Source: a virus. Taken from it: 28,823 nucleotides of DNA. The notes under the pieces were generated by a model. That model searched no databases. It had not been told where the DNA came from and saw nothing but the letters and a program-made list of their open reading frames with translations. Where the stretch lies: positions 1 to 28,823 of IMG/VR virus record IMGVR_UViG_3300027852_000141, one strand, 5' to 3'. Position 1 is the first letter of the stretch. The number at the start of each line of letters is the position of its first letter. Below, piece by piece: positions 1 to 7,228 of this stretch. The translations under genes were made by a program, and so were the position numbers.

Positions 1-10
1 AAGCCATTTG

Positions 11-39
11 TTGACGCGGCGCCAATAAATGGCTTATAC
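11..39 (+). promoter_or_regulatory. sigma70-like promoter with operator dyad over the -10
   Basis: TTGACG (11-16) and TTATAC (34-39) are separated by 17 bases, and the first gene starts at 73. The dyad AATAAATGGCTTATAC (24-39) overlaps the -10 box. AAGCCATTT (1-9) is the exact inverse of AAATGGCTT (27-35), so a second operator copy upstream of the -35 is probably cut by the window edge. The same kind of dyad recurs at other promoters in the window. Confidence 0.75.
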
Positions 40-72
40 GTCGTGGCATCAACTGATCAACGGAGAAACGAC

Positions 73-201
73 ATGAAAACCTCAACACCCAAAACCGCGC
101 CCGTAAAAGGCACCAAAGAATATGAAGCCGCCAAGGAGCGTGAGATCGCTCGCCTCGTTGACGACGCTTTTGCAAAAGGTCTTTTCGAGGAGCTGGTATA
201 A
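73..201 (+). CDS. hypothetical 42-aa protein, first gene of the early operon
   Basis: A 42-residue, charged, probably helical protein (Lys/Glu-rich; EYEAAKEREIARLVDDA in the middle) with no recognisable domain. The start is supported by an AACGGAG ribosome site that recurs in front of many leader genes of this phage. The stop codon overlaps the helicase start (TAATG at 199-203), so the two are translationally coupled. It lies directly behind the promoter at 11-39. It may be an early regulator or helicase partner, but nothing in the sequence shows this. Confidence 0.7.
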   Translation: MKTSTPKTAPVKGTKEYEAAKEREIARLVDDAFAKGLFEELV

Positions 202-1841
202 TGGCTACTTTCAAACCATCACCCGCACAGCAAGCCTTCTACGACTGGGTCAACGACGACCGCGGTCACGCGATCCTCAACGCTGTTGCAGGCGCCGGCA
301 AAACCACGACGATCCTCAACGGCATCGCAATGATGCGCGGGAAAGTCTGGTTCGGCGTTTACAATAAAAAGATGGCCGACGAGATCAAAGGCAAATTGAA
401 CGAAAGCGCATCGTTGCGCGAACGTGCCGACTTCGCGAACAAAACCGACCGCGTCGAGTCGTCAACCTTTCACTCACTTGGCTTCGGTATCGTGCGCGGC
501 ATGACCTACCCGAACAAACCAGAGATCGACGACAAAAAGGTGAAACGTATCGTTGACCTGATCGTTGCCGAAAAAGAGGCCGTTGCTCAACAGGAACGCG
601 CCGACCTGCGCGAACTCGTCCCCACAATCCTCAAATTCGTTTCGATGGCTAAAAACCGCGGCTTCGTTCCGGCTGAACGCGTGACCGAGGGCCTGACCGA
701 TTGGGACAACGTGGACGCATGGTACGACATGGCCTACCGTTTCGATATTGGCGAAACGCTCGAAGACGATCAAATCAATATCGCGATCAACTTCGCACGC
801 ACCGTCCTGCGCAAATCGAATGCCGACCTGTCGACCATCGACATGGACGACATGGTTTATCTGCCCCTGGCGAAACGCGTCAACCTGAAGCCGTGGCACA
901 AATTCAATTGGGTGCTTGTTGACGAAGCACAAGACACCAACCCAACACGTCGCGCACTCGCTCGCATGGTGATGGCTGGTGGCGCTCGTTTCGTTGCTGT
1001 TGGTGACCCGCATCAGGCCATCTACGGCTTCACGGGTGCCGACAACGACTCGCTCGAGCAAATCAAGTCGGCCTTCAACGCAATCGAATTGCCGTTGACT
1101 GTGACATACCGTTGCCCGAAAGCAATCGTTGCGCACGCTCAGAATTGGGTGTCGCACATCACGGCACACGAATCCGCTCCTGAGGGCGAAGTCGTTTCGC
1201 TGCCTTATGCCGATCTCATGGATCAGCTGAAAGCCACCGACGCTGCTGACTATTCGGAAAACGCGATCCTGTGTCGCTACAACAAGTACCTCGTCGGCCT
1301 GTGCTTCAAAATGATCCGCGAGGGCCTGCCCGCGAAGATCGAAGGCCGCAACGTCGGCGAGGGCCTGATCAAGCTGGCCACACGTTGGAAGTCGGCTAAA
1401 ACGATCAACGGCCTCGAAACCAAACTGCGCGAATATGAGGACCGCGAAGTCGCGAAGGCTCTGAAGAAAGAGCAAGAGCAGAAAGCTGACCGCATCATTG
1501 ACGAAGTCGCGACCATCATGACTGTGATCGAACGCGTCCGCGCCAATGGCCTTGATCGTGTCACCGACGTGGTCGACGCAATCGAAGAAATCTTCGCTGA
1601 CGGTGTTTCCGATTCCGGCCTGATCACACTTTGTTCCGCGCACAAGTCGAAAGGCATGGAATGGAATCGCGTGTTCTTGCTTGATCGTGAGGCGCTGATG
1701 CCGTCGAAGATGGCGAAACAGGAGTGGCAGGTCGAGCAGGAGTTCAACCTGATCTACGTTGCTGTCACTCGCGCAAAAGAAACGCTGGTCGAAGTGACTG
1801 GCGTCGCCGAAGAAAAAGATCCTACGAAAGGGGAGGAATAA
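201..1841 (+). CDS. UvrD/Rep-like superfamily 1 DNA helicase
   Basis: A 546-aa SF1 helicase, expected to unwind DNA in the cytoplasm using ATP. Motif I (Walker A) is AVAGAGKTT at residues 28-36 with Lys34; motif II is VDEAQD near 240-245; motif III is GDPHQAIYGFTGA at 268-280; motif IV contains TYRCP near 302; motif V is HKSKGMEW in the last 80 residues; motif VI is YVAVTRAKE near 519. All are intact. It is shorter than cellular UvrD (about 720 aa), lacking much of the 2A/2B insertions, as is common in phage versions. It is coupled to genes on both sides by TAATG overlaps and probably acts in replication or recombination. The exact subfamily (UvrD, Rep or PcrA-like) cannot be fixed. Confidence 0.93.
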   Translation: MATFKPSPAQQAFYDWVNDDRGHAILNAVAGAGKTTTILNGIAMMRGKVWFGVYNKKMADEIKGKLNESASLRERADFANKTDRVESSTFHSLGFGIVRGMTYPNKPEIDDKKVKRIVDLIVAEKEAVAQQERADLRELVPTILKFVSMAKNRGFVPAERVTEGLTDWDNVDAWYDMAYRFDIGETLEDDQINIAINFARTVLRKSNADLSTIDMDDMVYLPLAKRVNLKPWHKFNWVLVDEAQDTNPTRRALARMVMAGGARFVAVGDPHQAIYGFTGADNDSLEQIKSAFNAIELPLTVTYRCPKAIVAHAQNWVSHITAHESAPEGEVVSLPYADLMDQLKATDAADYSENAILCRYNKYLVGLCFKMIREGLPAKIEGRNVGEGLIKLATRWKSAKTINGLETKLREYEDREVAKALKKEQEQKADRIIDEVATIMTVIERVRANGLDRVTDVVDAIEEIFADGVSDSGLITLCSAHKSKGMEWNRVFLLDREALMPSKMAKQEWQVEQEFNLIYVAVTRAKETLVEVTGVAEEKDPTKGEE

Positions 1842-1999
1842 TGGCTTGGGAAAAGTTCAAAGGTGACTTCAATTCGATGTCTGACGACGAGATAGAAACT
1901 GAAACGCGCGAGGCGCAAGAACGCATAGACACCGAGACCGATTGGGTCGAGGCGGTTGCGTCATGGAAAGCCGCTGGCAAACCTCGGGAGGACTCGTGA
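1841..1999 (+). CDS. hypothetical acidic 52-aa protein
   Basis: A 52-residue protein rich in Glu, Asp and Thr (ETETREAQERIDTETDW) that is likely helical; no known domain. The start ATG overlaps the helicase stop in TAATG, with GGGAGG at 1831 as ribosome site. The stop TGA overlaps the ATG of the next gene. A longer in-frame start inside the helicase is not needed, because the coupled ATG has a better ribosome site. Confidence 0.75.
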   Translation: MAWEKFKGDFNSMSDDEIETETREAQERIDTETDWVEAVASWKAAGKPREDS

Positions 2000-2337
2000 T
2001 GCTCGTCTACCACCTGACCAAAAACGGCGGCTACCATCGTTGGGCATTCGTGCCCTTCGACGATAGCCACACCCCTTTCCTGCGCGACGGCGACTCGTGG
2101 CGTTTCGTCTGGCCTGCGTGCCATGCGAGTCCTACGCCTGTCGGGCCCGCTGACATGACCGAGGAGATGACGCGCGAAGTGTCGTCCTTCGTCCTGTATC
2201 GTTTCACGTTGAAGCACCCACCTAACTTTTATCCGCAAGCCAATTGGGCAATCCGCGCGGATGATGTAGCAGCGAAACTGATCGAGTGCGAACACGTCGC
2301 CTCCTTCCCTTATGCAAGGACCTTGAATTATGGCTGA
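1999..2337 (+). CDS. hypothetical 112-aa protein
   Basis: A 112-residue soluble protein of unknown function, with several Trp, His and Phe residues and no signal or membrane segment. The ATG at 1999 overlaps the preceding TGA and follows GGGAGG; a GTG one codon upstream is an alternative. Its 3' end overlaps the next gene by 8 bases. Its place between the helicase and small membrane proteins gives no clear functional hint. Confidence 0.75.
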   Translation: MLVYHLTKNGGYHRWAFVPFDDSHTPFLRDGDSWRFVWPACHASPTPVGPADMTEEMTREVSSFVLYRFTLKHPPNFYPQANWAIRADDVAAKLIECEHVASFPYARTLNYG

Positions 2338-2539
2338 GATACTTCAATTCCCGACACTCGCAGAGCGCCCGTCTAAGGCGGATAGAGCGTTTTCGCCCAT
2401 AGTCAGTCAGGAAACGCTTGACCGCCGCGTCAACGTCGAGAAATACCTGGTTGCTCTGCGATATGTGCGCCACGCTATCATCTGGGGCGTCATCTGGATG
2501 ACCACACTCGTAGCAATAGGAGTATTTACCAATGTCTGA
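2330..2539 (+). CDS. small membrane protein, one C-terminal transmembrane segment
   Basis: A 69-aa protein with a polar N-terminal half and a C-terminal hydrophobic helix (about residues 46-68, HAIIWGVIWMTTLVAIGVF) that should anchor it in the inner membrane. It overlaps its neighbours by 8 bases on each side and is followed by a second protein of the same build, suggesting a pair. Function unknown; a host-takeover or exclusion role is possible but not shown. Confidence 0.7.
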   Translation: MAEILQFPTLAERPSKADRAFSPIVSQETLDRRVNVEKYLVALRYVRHAIIWGVIWMTTLVAIGVFTNV

Positions 2540-2675
2540 CCGACCTGACCCACTCGCATCGTTGCGAGAAGAATTTCGCCGCAAGGCCGCGTTTAAACGG
2601 TTCGTCCGCGAACGCGTCATCTACTGGACCTTAACCGCGCTGATCCTCGGCGCACTCATCTGGAGTATTGCATGA
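2532..2675 (+). CDS. small membrane protein, 47 aa
   Basis: A 47-residue protein with a basic N-terminal half (REEFRRKAAFKRFVRERV) and one C-terminal hydrophobic helix (WTLTALILGALIWSIA). It has the same architecture as the gene before it, and both ends overlap neighbours by a few bases (ATGA with the exonuclease). One GTTTAAAC copy lies inside it at 2591-2598, encoding part of Ala-Phe-Lys-Arg. Function unknown. Confidence 0.7.
   Translation: MSDRPDPLASLREEFRRKAAFKRFVRERVIYWTLTALILGALIWSIA
2590..2599. repeat. CGTTTAAACG palindrome, copy 1 (coding)
   Basis: Perfect 10-base palindrome inside a small membrane protein gene. It is one of ten GTTTAAAC copies in the window. Confidence 0.85.
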
Positions 2676-3238
2676 CTTTTGGAATCTCGCTGGACATCGA
2701 AACGCTGTCCACGCACAAGAACGCCGTCGTGTTGTCGATTGGTGCCTGCACCTTGTCGCTCACGAACGAACCACGCAACACCTTCCACGTCCTCGTTGAC
2801 GCGCAAAGCCAGATTGATGCTGGTCGGCATGTTTCATTCGACACGCTCAAGTGGTGGATATATCAGCAGCAGGAAGCACGAGATGCCGCGTTCGAAGGCG
2901 AACGGATGCCCATCGACACGGCACTGACTTCGTTGCGCCTTTGGATGGCGAACTTCGGTGATGCGCCGGTCTGGACAAAAGGTCCTGGCTTCGATGGTGC
3001 GATCCTCGAGTCACTGGCCGAGACGAACGGCTTGCAGCCTGCATGGCATTTCCGCAATCACCGCGACGTGCGCACGATTGAGGATGCTGTCCAACGCTCG
3101 CACGATGACCAGCTCTATGAGCGTTTCTACCAGGTCGTGTCGAAGGCACGGACAAAAGGTGTCGCCCACAACGCACTCGACGACGCGATCTCGCAAGGCG
3201 CTGTTGTCGAATGGTGGTATAAGGAGCTCGAGGCATGA
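2672..3238 (+). CDS. 3'-5' exonuclease, Rv2179c-like (DEDDh fold)
   Basis: A 188-aa protein with RNase H-like exonuclease residues in the expected order: Asp8 and Glu10 in SLDIETLS, Asp108 in KGPGFDGAIL, Asp132 in RDVRT and the final HNALDDA motif (His166, Asp171). This matches the Rv2179c-like family (Pfam Exonuc_X-T_3 / DUF5051), whose members degrade single-stranded nucleic acid 3' to 5' with two metal ions. It could serve in DNA repair, nucleotide recycling or RNA turnover. It starts in an ATGA overlap and ends in an ATGA overlap. Length is normal for the family, and all catalytic residues appear intact. Confidence 0.85.
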   Translation: MTFGISLDIETLSTHKNAVVLSIGACTLSLTNEPRNTFHVLVDAQSQIDAGRHVSFDTLKWWIYQQQEARDAAFEGERMPIDTALTSLRLWMANFGDAPVWTKGPGFDGAILESLAETNGLQPAWHFRNHRDVRTIEDAVQRSHDDQLYERFYQVVSKARTKGVAHNALDDAISQGAVVEWWYKELEA

Positions 3239-3588
3239 TCAAAGCACCGACTGAAGACGGCGAACCCGTAGGCCCTGGAGAGATCACGCGTGATGCTGAG
3301 TTGCATTCTGTGTCTCAACGAGGTCTCAACGCCGCACACCGCAACGGCTTCGATCTGTCACACTGGGCCGTCGCTGTGACGATGGGCGGACGTCCGCAGA
3401 TCAATGCTCCTGGATGGGAGATCACTGAGGTCGTTGACAACGTTTGGCAAGCGATTGCGATCAGCAGCCGGTACCGCTTCTGCGGTCAAGGCAACACGCC
3501 ACGCGAGGCACTCAATCGCTCCTACAGCGAGATGCGCGAATTCTCGAAGGAGCTGAAGGCGCACATGGACGCAACGTCGAATGAGTGA
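3235..3588 (+). CDS. hypothetical 117-aa protein
   Basis: A soluble 117-residue protein with no recognised domain. The middle (HWAVAVTMGGRPQINAPGWE) is probably beta-rich and the C-terminal part helical (TPREALNRSYSEMREFSKEL). It is coupled to the exonuclease by an ATGA overlap and to the next nuclease by 8 overlapping bases, so it belongs to a nucleic-acid-processing gene group by position only. Confidence 0.75.
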   Translation: MIKAPTEDGEPVGPGEITRDAELHSVSQRGLNAAHRNGFDLSHWAVAVTMGGRPQINAPGWEITEVVDNVWQAIAISSRYRFCGQGNTPREALNRSYSEMREFSKELKAHMDATSNE

Positions 3589-4021
3589 GACAAACGCCAC
3601 GCGCACGCTTCGAAACCATCTTGCTGCTGGCGGTGCACACTGCCAGCGGTTCGAGGACAAACTGTCGCCTGGCATCCCGGACACGGGTTGCGGCAAGCAC
3701 GGCGTCTACTGCTTCCTTGAGGGGAAGTTCATCAAGGCGCTGCCTGCACGCGAAAAGACCTTGGTCATGTTCGGCACGAAAGGCGAACCACGCCTCGCGC
3801 ATCAAAGGAACTGGCTCACAGCGCACGCGAAAGCGGGCGGTCTTGCGTTCTGGTGGGTTCGCGTTCGCGACGGCGCCTGGTACCTGTTCACTGACCGCTA
3901 TGACCTGTTGCGCGACGGCATCCCGAAGGATCAATTGCTCCTCGAGAAGAATTGGGGCTCGGCAAAAGCGATTGCTGCTCAGATTGACTCGTTGATGCTC
4001 GATCAGGCGTCGCGGGTATGA
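3581..4021 (+). CDS. VRR-type PD-(D/E)xK nuclease-like protein
   Basis: A 146-aa protein resembling phage proteins with a short PD-(D/E)xK/VRR-NUC core. Evidence is the GIPD motif (Asp34) followed by CFLEGKF (Glu47, Lys49), giving D-x12-E-x-K, and a conserved N-terminal part with RFEDKLSPG. A later HAKAGGLAFWWVRV segment resembles the core strand and helix that follow. Such enzymes cut branched or nicked DNA in repair and recombination. It is shorter than Holliday-junction resolvases of the family, and its substrate cannot be told from sequence. It overlaps the genes on both sides. Confidence 0.7.
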   Translation: MSETNATRTLRNHLAAGGAHCQRFEDKLSPGIPDTGCGKHGVYCFLEGKFIKALPAREKTLVMFGTKGEPRLAHQRNWLTAHAKAGGLAFWWVRVRDGAWYLFTDRYDLLRDGIPKDQLLLEKNWGSAKAIAAQIDSLMLDQASRV

Positions 4022-4254
4022 GGACCCAGGACTACGTCAACAAGTGGCTGCTCGATGCGCTGAAACCCGGCGACGAGCACCTCTGTGGCGATCTTGCGGT
4101 CCTGTGCGGTTGCACGCGCAAGCAGATCATCGACGCCGCGGACGATCTGGCCGACTTCGAATTCCACCTGCATGTCGCTGACGGTGTGATGGGTGGGGGC
4201 GTGTTCGAACGCCCGAAGAAACTGTGGACCTTATTTCGCGATCACAGTGTCTAA
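4018..4254 (+). CDS. hypothetical 78-aa protein, possible DNA-binding
   Basis: A 78-residue protein. Residues about 22-45 (LCGDLAVLCGCTRKQIIDAADDLA) look like a helix-turn-helix or winged-helix segment, so DNA binding is possible. It begins in an ATGA overlap with the nuclease gene and is the last gene of this operon section; its stop lies in the operator dyad at 4253-4268. Without a structure prediction the binding role remains a guess. Confidence 0.65.
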   Translation: MRTQDYVNKWLLDALKPGDEHLCGDLAVLCGCTRKQIIDAADDLADFEFHLHVADGVMGGGVFERPKKLWTLFRDHSV

Positions 4255-4300
4255 TAAATGGCTTATAGCGCGCGGGTGAGTGTGCTATAACCAAGTTATC
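4253..4300. promoter_or_regulatory. two operator-like dyads before the next gene block
   Basis: AATAAATGGCTTATAG (4253-4268) is nearly identical to the dyad at 24-39, and TATAACCAAGTTATC (4286-4300) is a related dyad. They sit in the only gap between 4254 and 4318, which ends with the AACAACGGAGA leader of the next gene. I see no good -35 box at the right distance, so promoter activity is less certain than at 11-39 and 9066-9094. Confidence 0.5.
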
Positions 4301-4317
4301 AAACAACGGAGACAACC

Positions 4318-4548
4318 ATGCCAGAAGCCAGATTAGAAATTCACAAAACTATCGTCGAGCGCGGAACGTTCAAGGCGACGGTTCGCACGGCAATGCTGCG
4401 ATGGGCCGCATTGGTCGAGCAGTACAACATTCCTGAGAACGCGACGATCCAAGTCGAGATCCCGGGCGGCGGTGATTGGTCGTCGTGTCGCGTTGATGCG
4501 GACGAGATCGACGTGGTCGTGACGTGGGAGACGCATACCGATGGATAA
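4318..4548 (+). CDS. hypothetical 76-aa protein
   Basis: A 76-residue soluble protein of unknown function; the C-terminal half alternates hydrophobic and polar residues as in beta strands (ATIQVEIPGGGDWSSCRVD). The start is fixed by the AACAACGGAGA ribosome leader shared with other operon-first genes. It is the first gene after the dyads at 4253-4300 and overlaps the next gene by 8 bases. Confidence 0.75.
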   Translation: MPEARLEIHKTIVERGTFKATVRTAMLRWAALVEQYNIPENATIQVEIPGGGDWSSCRVDADEIDVVVTWETHTDG

Positions 4549-4894
4549 GAAATGGATCCGCCTGCCACAAGGCGAGCAGAAACGACACGAAGGCAATTGG
4601 GTCGAGGTTCGTGGTGACAAGATGTCAACCGATTGGGACAAATGCTCACGCACATTCTTCCTACCTGTTGCGCGAATGTTCCCGGATCGTGGATTGGTCA
4701 AGGATGACCGTGAGAAGCGACCGACTTTCGTGATCGAAGGCGGCTGGATGATCAATCAATTCCACAACGTCGGCGTGAAGATCGCCGGCGGCGACCCGCG
4801 CTCATTGCAACGCGCACAACTGCAACTCAAAGACCTGCTTGAGCAGTGTCTTGTGATCGAACACGAAGGAGACGACAATGATTCCGAAACCTAA
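4541..4894 (+). CDS. hypothetical 117-aa protein
   Basis: A 117-residue soluble protein without a known domain; Trp-rich and basic in the first half, helical with LQRAQLQLKDLLEQC in the second. It overlaps both neighbours (8 bases upstream, 17 downstream). Nothing in the sequence points to a function. Confidence 0.75.
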   Translation: MDKKWIRLPQGEQKRHEGNWVEVRGDKMSTDWDKCSRTFFLPVARMFPDRGLVKDDREKRPTFVIEGGWMINQFHNVGVKIAGGDPRSLQRAQLQLKDLLEQCLVIEHEGDDNDSET

Positions 4895-5153
4895 GCACAC
4901 GCCCATGAGTCAACACGGGTGGAAGCAATTGCCGTTCCGTCGTCGCTTGGACATCTGGGTCTCGTCGTGGTGTCCTGGATGGATCATCGGCCTCGTTGTG
5001 TCGATGGCGTTCTCGCTGATCTTCACCATTGGCATCACGTCGGTGATTGCACTCGCGGCATGGGACCTGTCGTGGTACTGGGGCGTCACGTCCCGCGCGA
5101 TCTTCGGCGGCTTGACCGCGTTGTTCTCGCTTATCGTCTGGAGCAACACCTGA
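4878..5153 (+). CDS. membrane protein with two transmembrane helices
   Basis: A 91-aa protein: a basic N-terminal region, then two hydrophobic segments (about residues 34-60 and 68-89), predicting a two-pass inner membrane protein with a short loop. Two-helix small proteins in phages include holins and superinfection-exclusion proteins, but there is no lysis gene beside it. The stop overlaps the next start in TGATG. Confidence 0.75.
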   Translation: MIPKPKHTPMSQHGWKQLPFRRRLDIWVSSWCPGWIIGLVVSMAFSLIFTIGITSVIALAAWDLSWYWGVTSRAIFGGLTALFSLIVWSNT

Positions 5154-6196
5154 TGCTCGTATTCCAGAACGACGGCATCCTGCCCATTGAGGGCTTCACC
5201 ACTTTCGGCATGTCGGCAAAGCCGGGATCGACGAACCCAATTGGGAAGTTCGGCACAGGACTCAAGAACGCGGTCGCGATCATCCTGCGACTTGGCGGGA
5301 CCATTCGCGTATTCCGCGGCCTTGAGGAGTATGTGTTCTACACGAAAGACGTTGACTTCCGTGGGCAGACGTTCGCAAAGGTGCGCATGAAACGACGCCA
5401 CGGCCTGTTGCCTTGGAAGTACGAGGCGCTACCTTTCACGACCGAACTCGGCAAGCATTGGAAACCGTGGATGGCGTTCCGAGAGCTCGAGGCGAACACG
5501 CGCGACGAGGAAAACGGTGAGACGCACTACATTGGCACGGAGGGTCCGCTCGGGTTCTTGCCTCGTGAGAACACCACACTGATCTTCGTCGACTGTCCTG
5601 AAATGGACGAGGCCTATGCGGACATCGACAACATCTTCCTGCCAGAAGGAAAGGTGCCATTCTTCGAGAACGACGACGTGCGCATCTTCGAGGGCGAGAA
5701 CAATCATATCTTCTACCGTGGGATGCGTGTCACCGATACGCGTAAGCCAACGCTCTACACCTACGAGATGAAGCACGTGTTCTTGACCGAGGATCGAACG
5801 TCCCAGTATACTTTCATCGACAACGGGAACATGATGAAGGGCCTCCTTGCGTGCGATGATCGAGAAGTTGCTTGGAACGTCGTCCATGCGGCGAAGGATC
5901 ACCACGAGGAAACATTCGAGTGGGACAAGAAGAAGCCGAGCGTTGGACGTGGCTGGCATGGCGCGTTGTCGGGTTCGGGATTGTCGCCACGCTTCTCGAC
6001 ACTGCGCGACAACTTGAACTATGGCTTGGGGCGGTCTGAAGACGTCGAGGTGTGTCTTGAGGTCCACGAATGGGAGGACCTGCTTTCGATGCTCCCGGGC
6101 GATCATGAATTGGTCGCTGCTATTCGTGACCAACTCGACGACGCCGGTTGGAAACCCAAAACCGAATGGGACGAGATTGCGAGGGCACATGGCTAG
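5153..6196 (+). CDS. GHKL (Hsp90-like) ATPase-fold protein
   Basis: A 347-aa protein resembling a family of uncharacterised phage proteins annotated as ATP-binding. The N terminus has a TTFGMSAKPGS segment followed by PIGKFGTGLKNAV (residues 29-41), which fits the GxxGxG ATP-lid glycine motif of GHKL ATPases (gyrase B, Hsp90, MutL, histidine kinases). The usual N-box (ExxxN) before it is missing or shortened, because the motif lies only 30 residues from the start; ATP binding is therefore inferred. The rest (about residues 60-347) has no recognised domain. The start is coupled to the preceding stop (TGATG). It is the largest unknown gene of the early region. Confidence 0.65.
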   Translation: MLVFQNDGILPIEGFTTFGMSAKPGSTNPIGKFGTGLKNAVAIILRLGGTIRVFRGLEEYVFYTKDVDFRGQTFAKVRMKRRHGLLPWKYEALPFTTELGKHWKPWMAFRELEANTRDEENGETHYIGTEGPLGFLPRENTTLIFVDCPEMDEAYADIDNIFLPEGKVPFFENDDVRIFEGENNHIFYRGMRVTDTRKPTLYTYEMKHVFLTEDRTSQYTFIDNGNMMKGLLACDDREVAWNVVHAAKDHHEETFEWDKKKPSVGRGWHGALSGSGLSPRFSTLRDNLNYGLGRSEDVEVCLEVHEWEDLLSMLPGDHELVAAIRDQLDDAGWKPKTEWDEIARAHG

Positions 6197-6428
6197 TCCT
6201 GAAGCAGAGGAGATTGCTGCCTGTTTAAACGGGACGGCGGATGGCGACCTGTTCGCGTTGATCGAAGAACGCGGATTGACGCTCGAGGAAGACCGCATCT
6301 GCAACGAGGTGGATCAGCTGGTGTTCCAGTGCACCGCCTGCGGTTGGTGGTGCGGAATTGAAGAAGAGGCGTCCGAGGATCATGGCCTCGACGAATGGAC
6401 GTGCTCGCAATGCTGTGAGGAACTATGA
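6189..6428 (+). CDS. zinc-ribbon-like small protein
   Basis: A 79-aa acidic protein with a C-terminal CTACGWWC and CSQCC pair, giving CxxC and CxxC spaced about 24 residues apart, as in a zinc ribbon. It may bind nucleic acid or a protein partner. It overlaps the ATPase-like gene by 8 bases and the next gene by 4. A GTTTAAAC copy (6223-6230) lies within its coding sequence. Confidence 0.75.
   Translation: MASPEAEEIAACLNGTADGDLFALIEERGLTLEEDRICNEVDQLVFQCTACGWWCGIEEEASEDHGLDEWTCSQCCEEL
6223..6230. repeat. GTTTAAAC palindrome, copy 2 (coding)
   Basis: Eight-base palindrome inside the zinc-ribbon-like gene, flanked TG...GG, so the outer CG is not kept on the left side. Confidence 0.85.
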
Positions 6429-6664
6429 CTGACAGAACGAAACGCACAAAGCCGCGGAAGTTCGTGATCGGCAAACAGGTGGTCTGCACGAGCGCAGCCT
6501 CCTCGGCCTATCGCGTCGGTGAGACCTACGACGTGGTCAAGCATCCGCAAACCGAAGGCGCCGCGATCAAGGCGCGCGACGGATTCCTGGACCTGCCTTC
6601 GCTGGTCCTGTCAACGTTCGAACCCGTAGGAGGAACCAATGATCAAGCACCACCCGCTGTTTGA
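6425..6664 (+). CDS. hypothetical basic 79-aa protein
   Basis: A 79-residue protein with a basic N terminus (DRTKRTKPRKFVIGK) and a central stretch like an SH3-like barrel (VGETYDVVKHPQTEGAAIKARDG). It is coupled by ATGA to the zinc-ribbon gene and overlaps the next by 26 bases. No function can be assigned. Confidence 0.7.
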   Translation: MTDRTKRTKPRKFVIGKQVVCTSAASSAYRVGETYDVVKHPQTEGAAIKARDGFLDLPSLVLSTFEPVGGTNDQAPPAV

Positions 6665-7079
6665 CCGTGAGAAGGTCACCAAGCTGTACTCGGAAAAGGA
6701 CGGCGTGCCTGTGTCGTATGTCTGCACGTCGGCCCTCGGGTCGGAAGACGCATATGCTCGCGACATCTACTTCCGTGCGACGCCACATCCCGACTTTGGC
6801 AATCGCTACTTCGCGTTGTTCTACGACATGCGCCCGCGATTGACGAAAGAACAGCAGCTGCTCATCTGTTCGGCGGACATCATTGAGGAGCGAACGTTCT
6901 CGATGATCAAAGGCACGAATGGTTGGGAGTATTCGCAGCATCGGCATGACTTTCGGGAAGTTCCTGGATCAGGCCTTGCGATTGATGGCGGTCGGTCGTA
7001 CTGTCGACTGGTCGGTGACATTCATGGACAGGAGCCGCGCGAGTTCGTTGTCCGAGATGGAAAGATGGTGAAAGCATGA
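6639..7079 (+). CDS. hypothetical 146-aa protein
   Basis: A 146-residue soluble protein, mixed alpha/beta, with aromatic-rich segments (RDIYFRATPHPDFGNRYFALFYD). No known domain is recognised. The start is preceded by AGGAGG (6619) at a good distance, which supports it despite the 26-base overlap. It ends in an ATGA overlap with a 47-aa gene. Confidence 0.75.
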   Translation: MIKHHPLFDREKVTKLYSEKDGVPVSYVCTSALGSEDAYARDIYFRATPHPDFGNRYFALFYDMRPRLTKEQQLLICSADIIEERTFSMIKGTNGWEYSQHRHDFREVPGSGLAIDGGRSYCRLVGDIHGQEPREFVVRDGKMVKA

Positions 7080-7219
7080 TACCTGCACACTTGCCCAACG
7101 TATCAATCGAAACGAATCCGCGCGGTGGCCTCGTTGTCGTCGTTCCGAACATGCCCGGCATGAACATGCGGTGGGATGAAAAAGAGCAGGCGTGGGTCCT
7201 GCTGCTTGTGATCAAATAG
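7076..7219 (+). CDS. hypothetical 47-aa protein
   Basis: A short ORF starting in ATGA overlap with the gene before it. The product has a VVVVPNMPGMNMRWDEKEQAW core and ends LLLVIK, probably a small beta-sheet protein. Codon choice is like its neighbours. Function unknown; its reality rests on coupling and spacing. Confidence 0.6.
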   Translation: MIPAHLPNVSIETNPRGGLVVVVPNMPGMNMRWDEKEQAWVLLLVIK

Positions 7220-7228
7220 GAGACTGAA

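Noticed and set aside
474-1643. Long minus-strand ORF antisense to the helicase
   Set aside because: It is the mirror of a real GC-rich coding region with all helicase motifs on the plus strand; no ribosome site or family match.
4919-5152. Upstream extension of the GHKL-like gene to a start at 4919
   Set aside because: It would overlap the two-helix membrane protein gene entirely; the ATG at 5153 is coupled to its stop and begins the conserved part.
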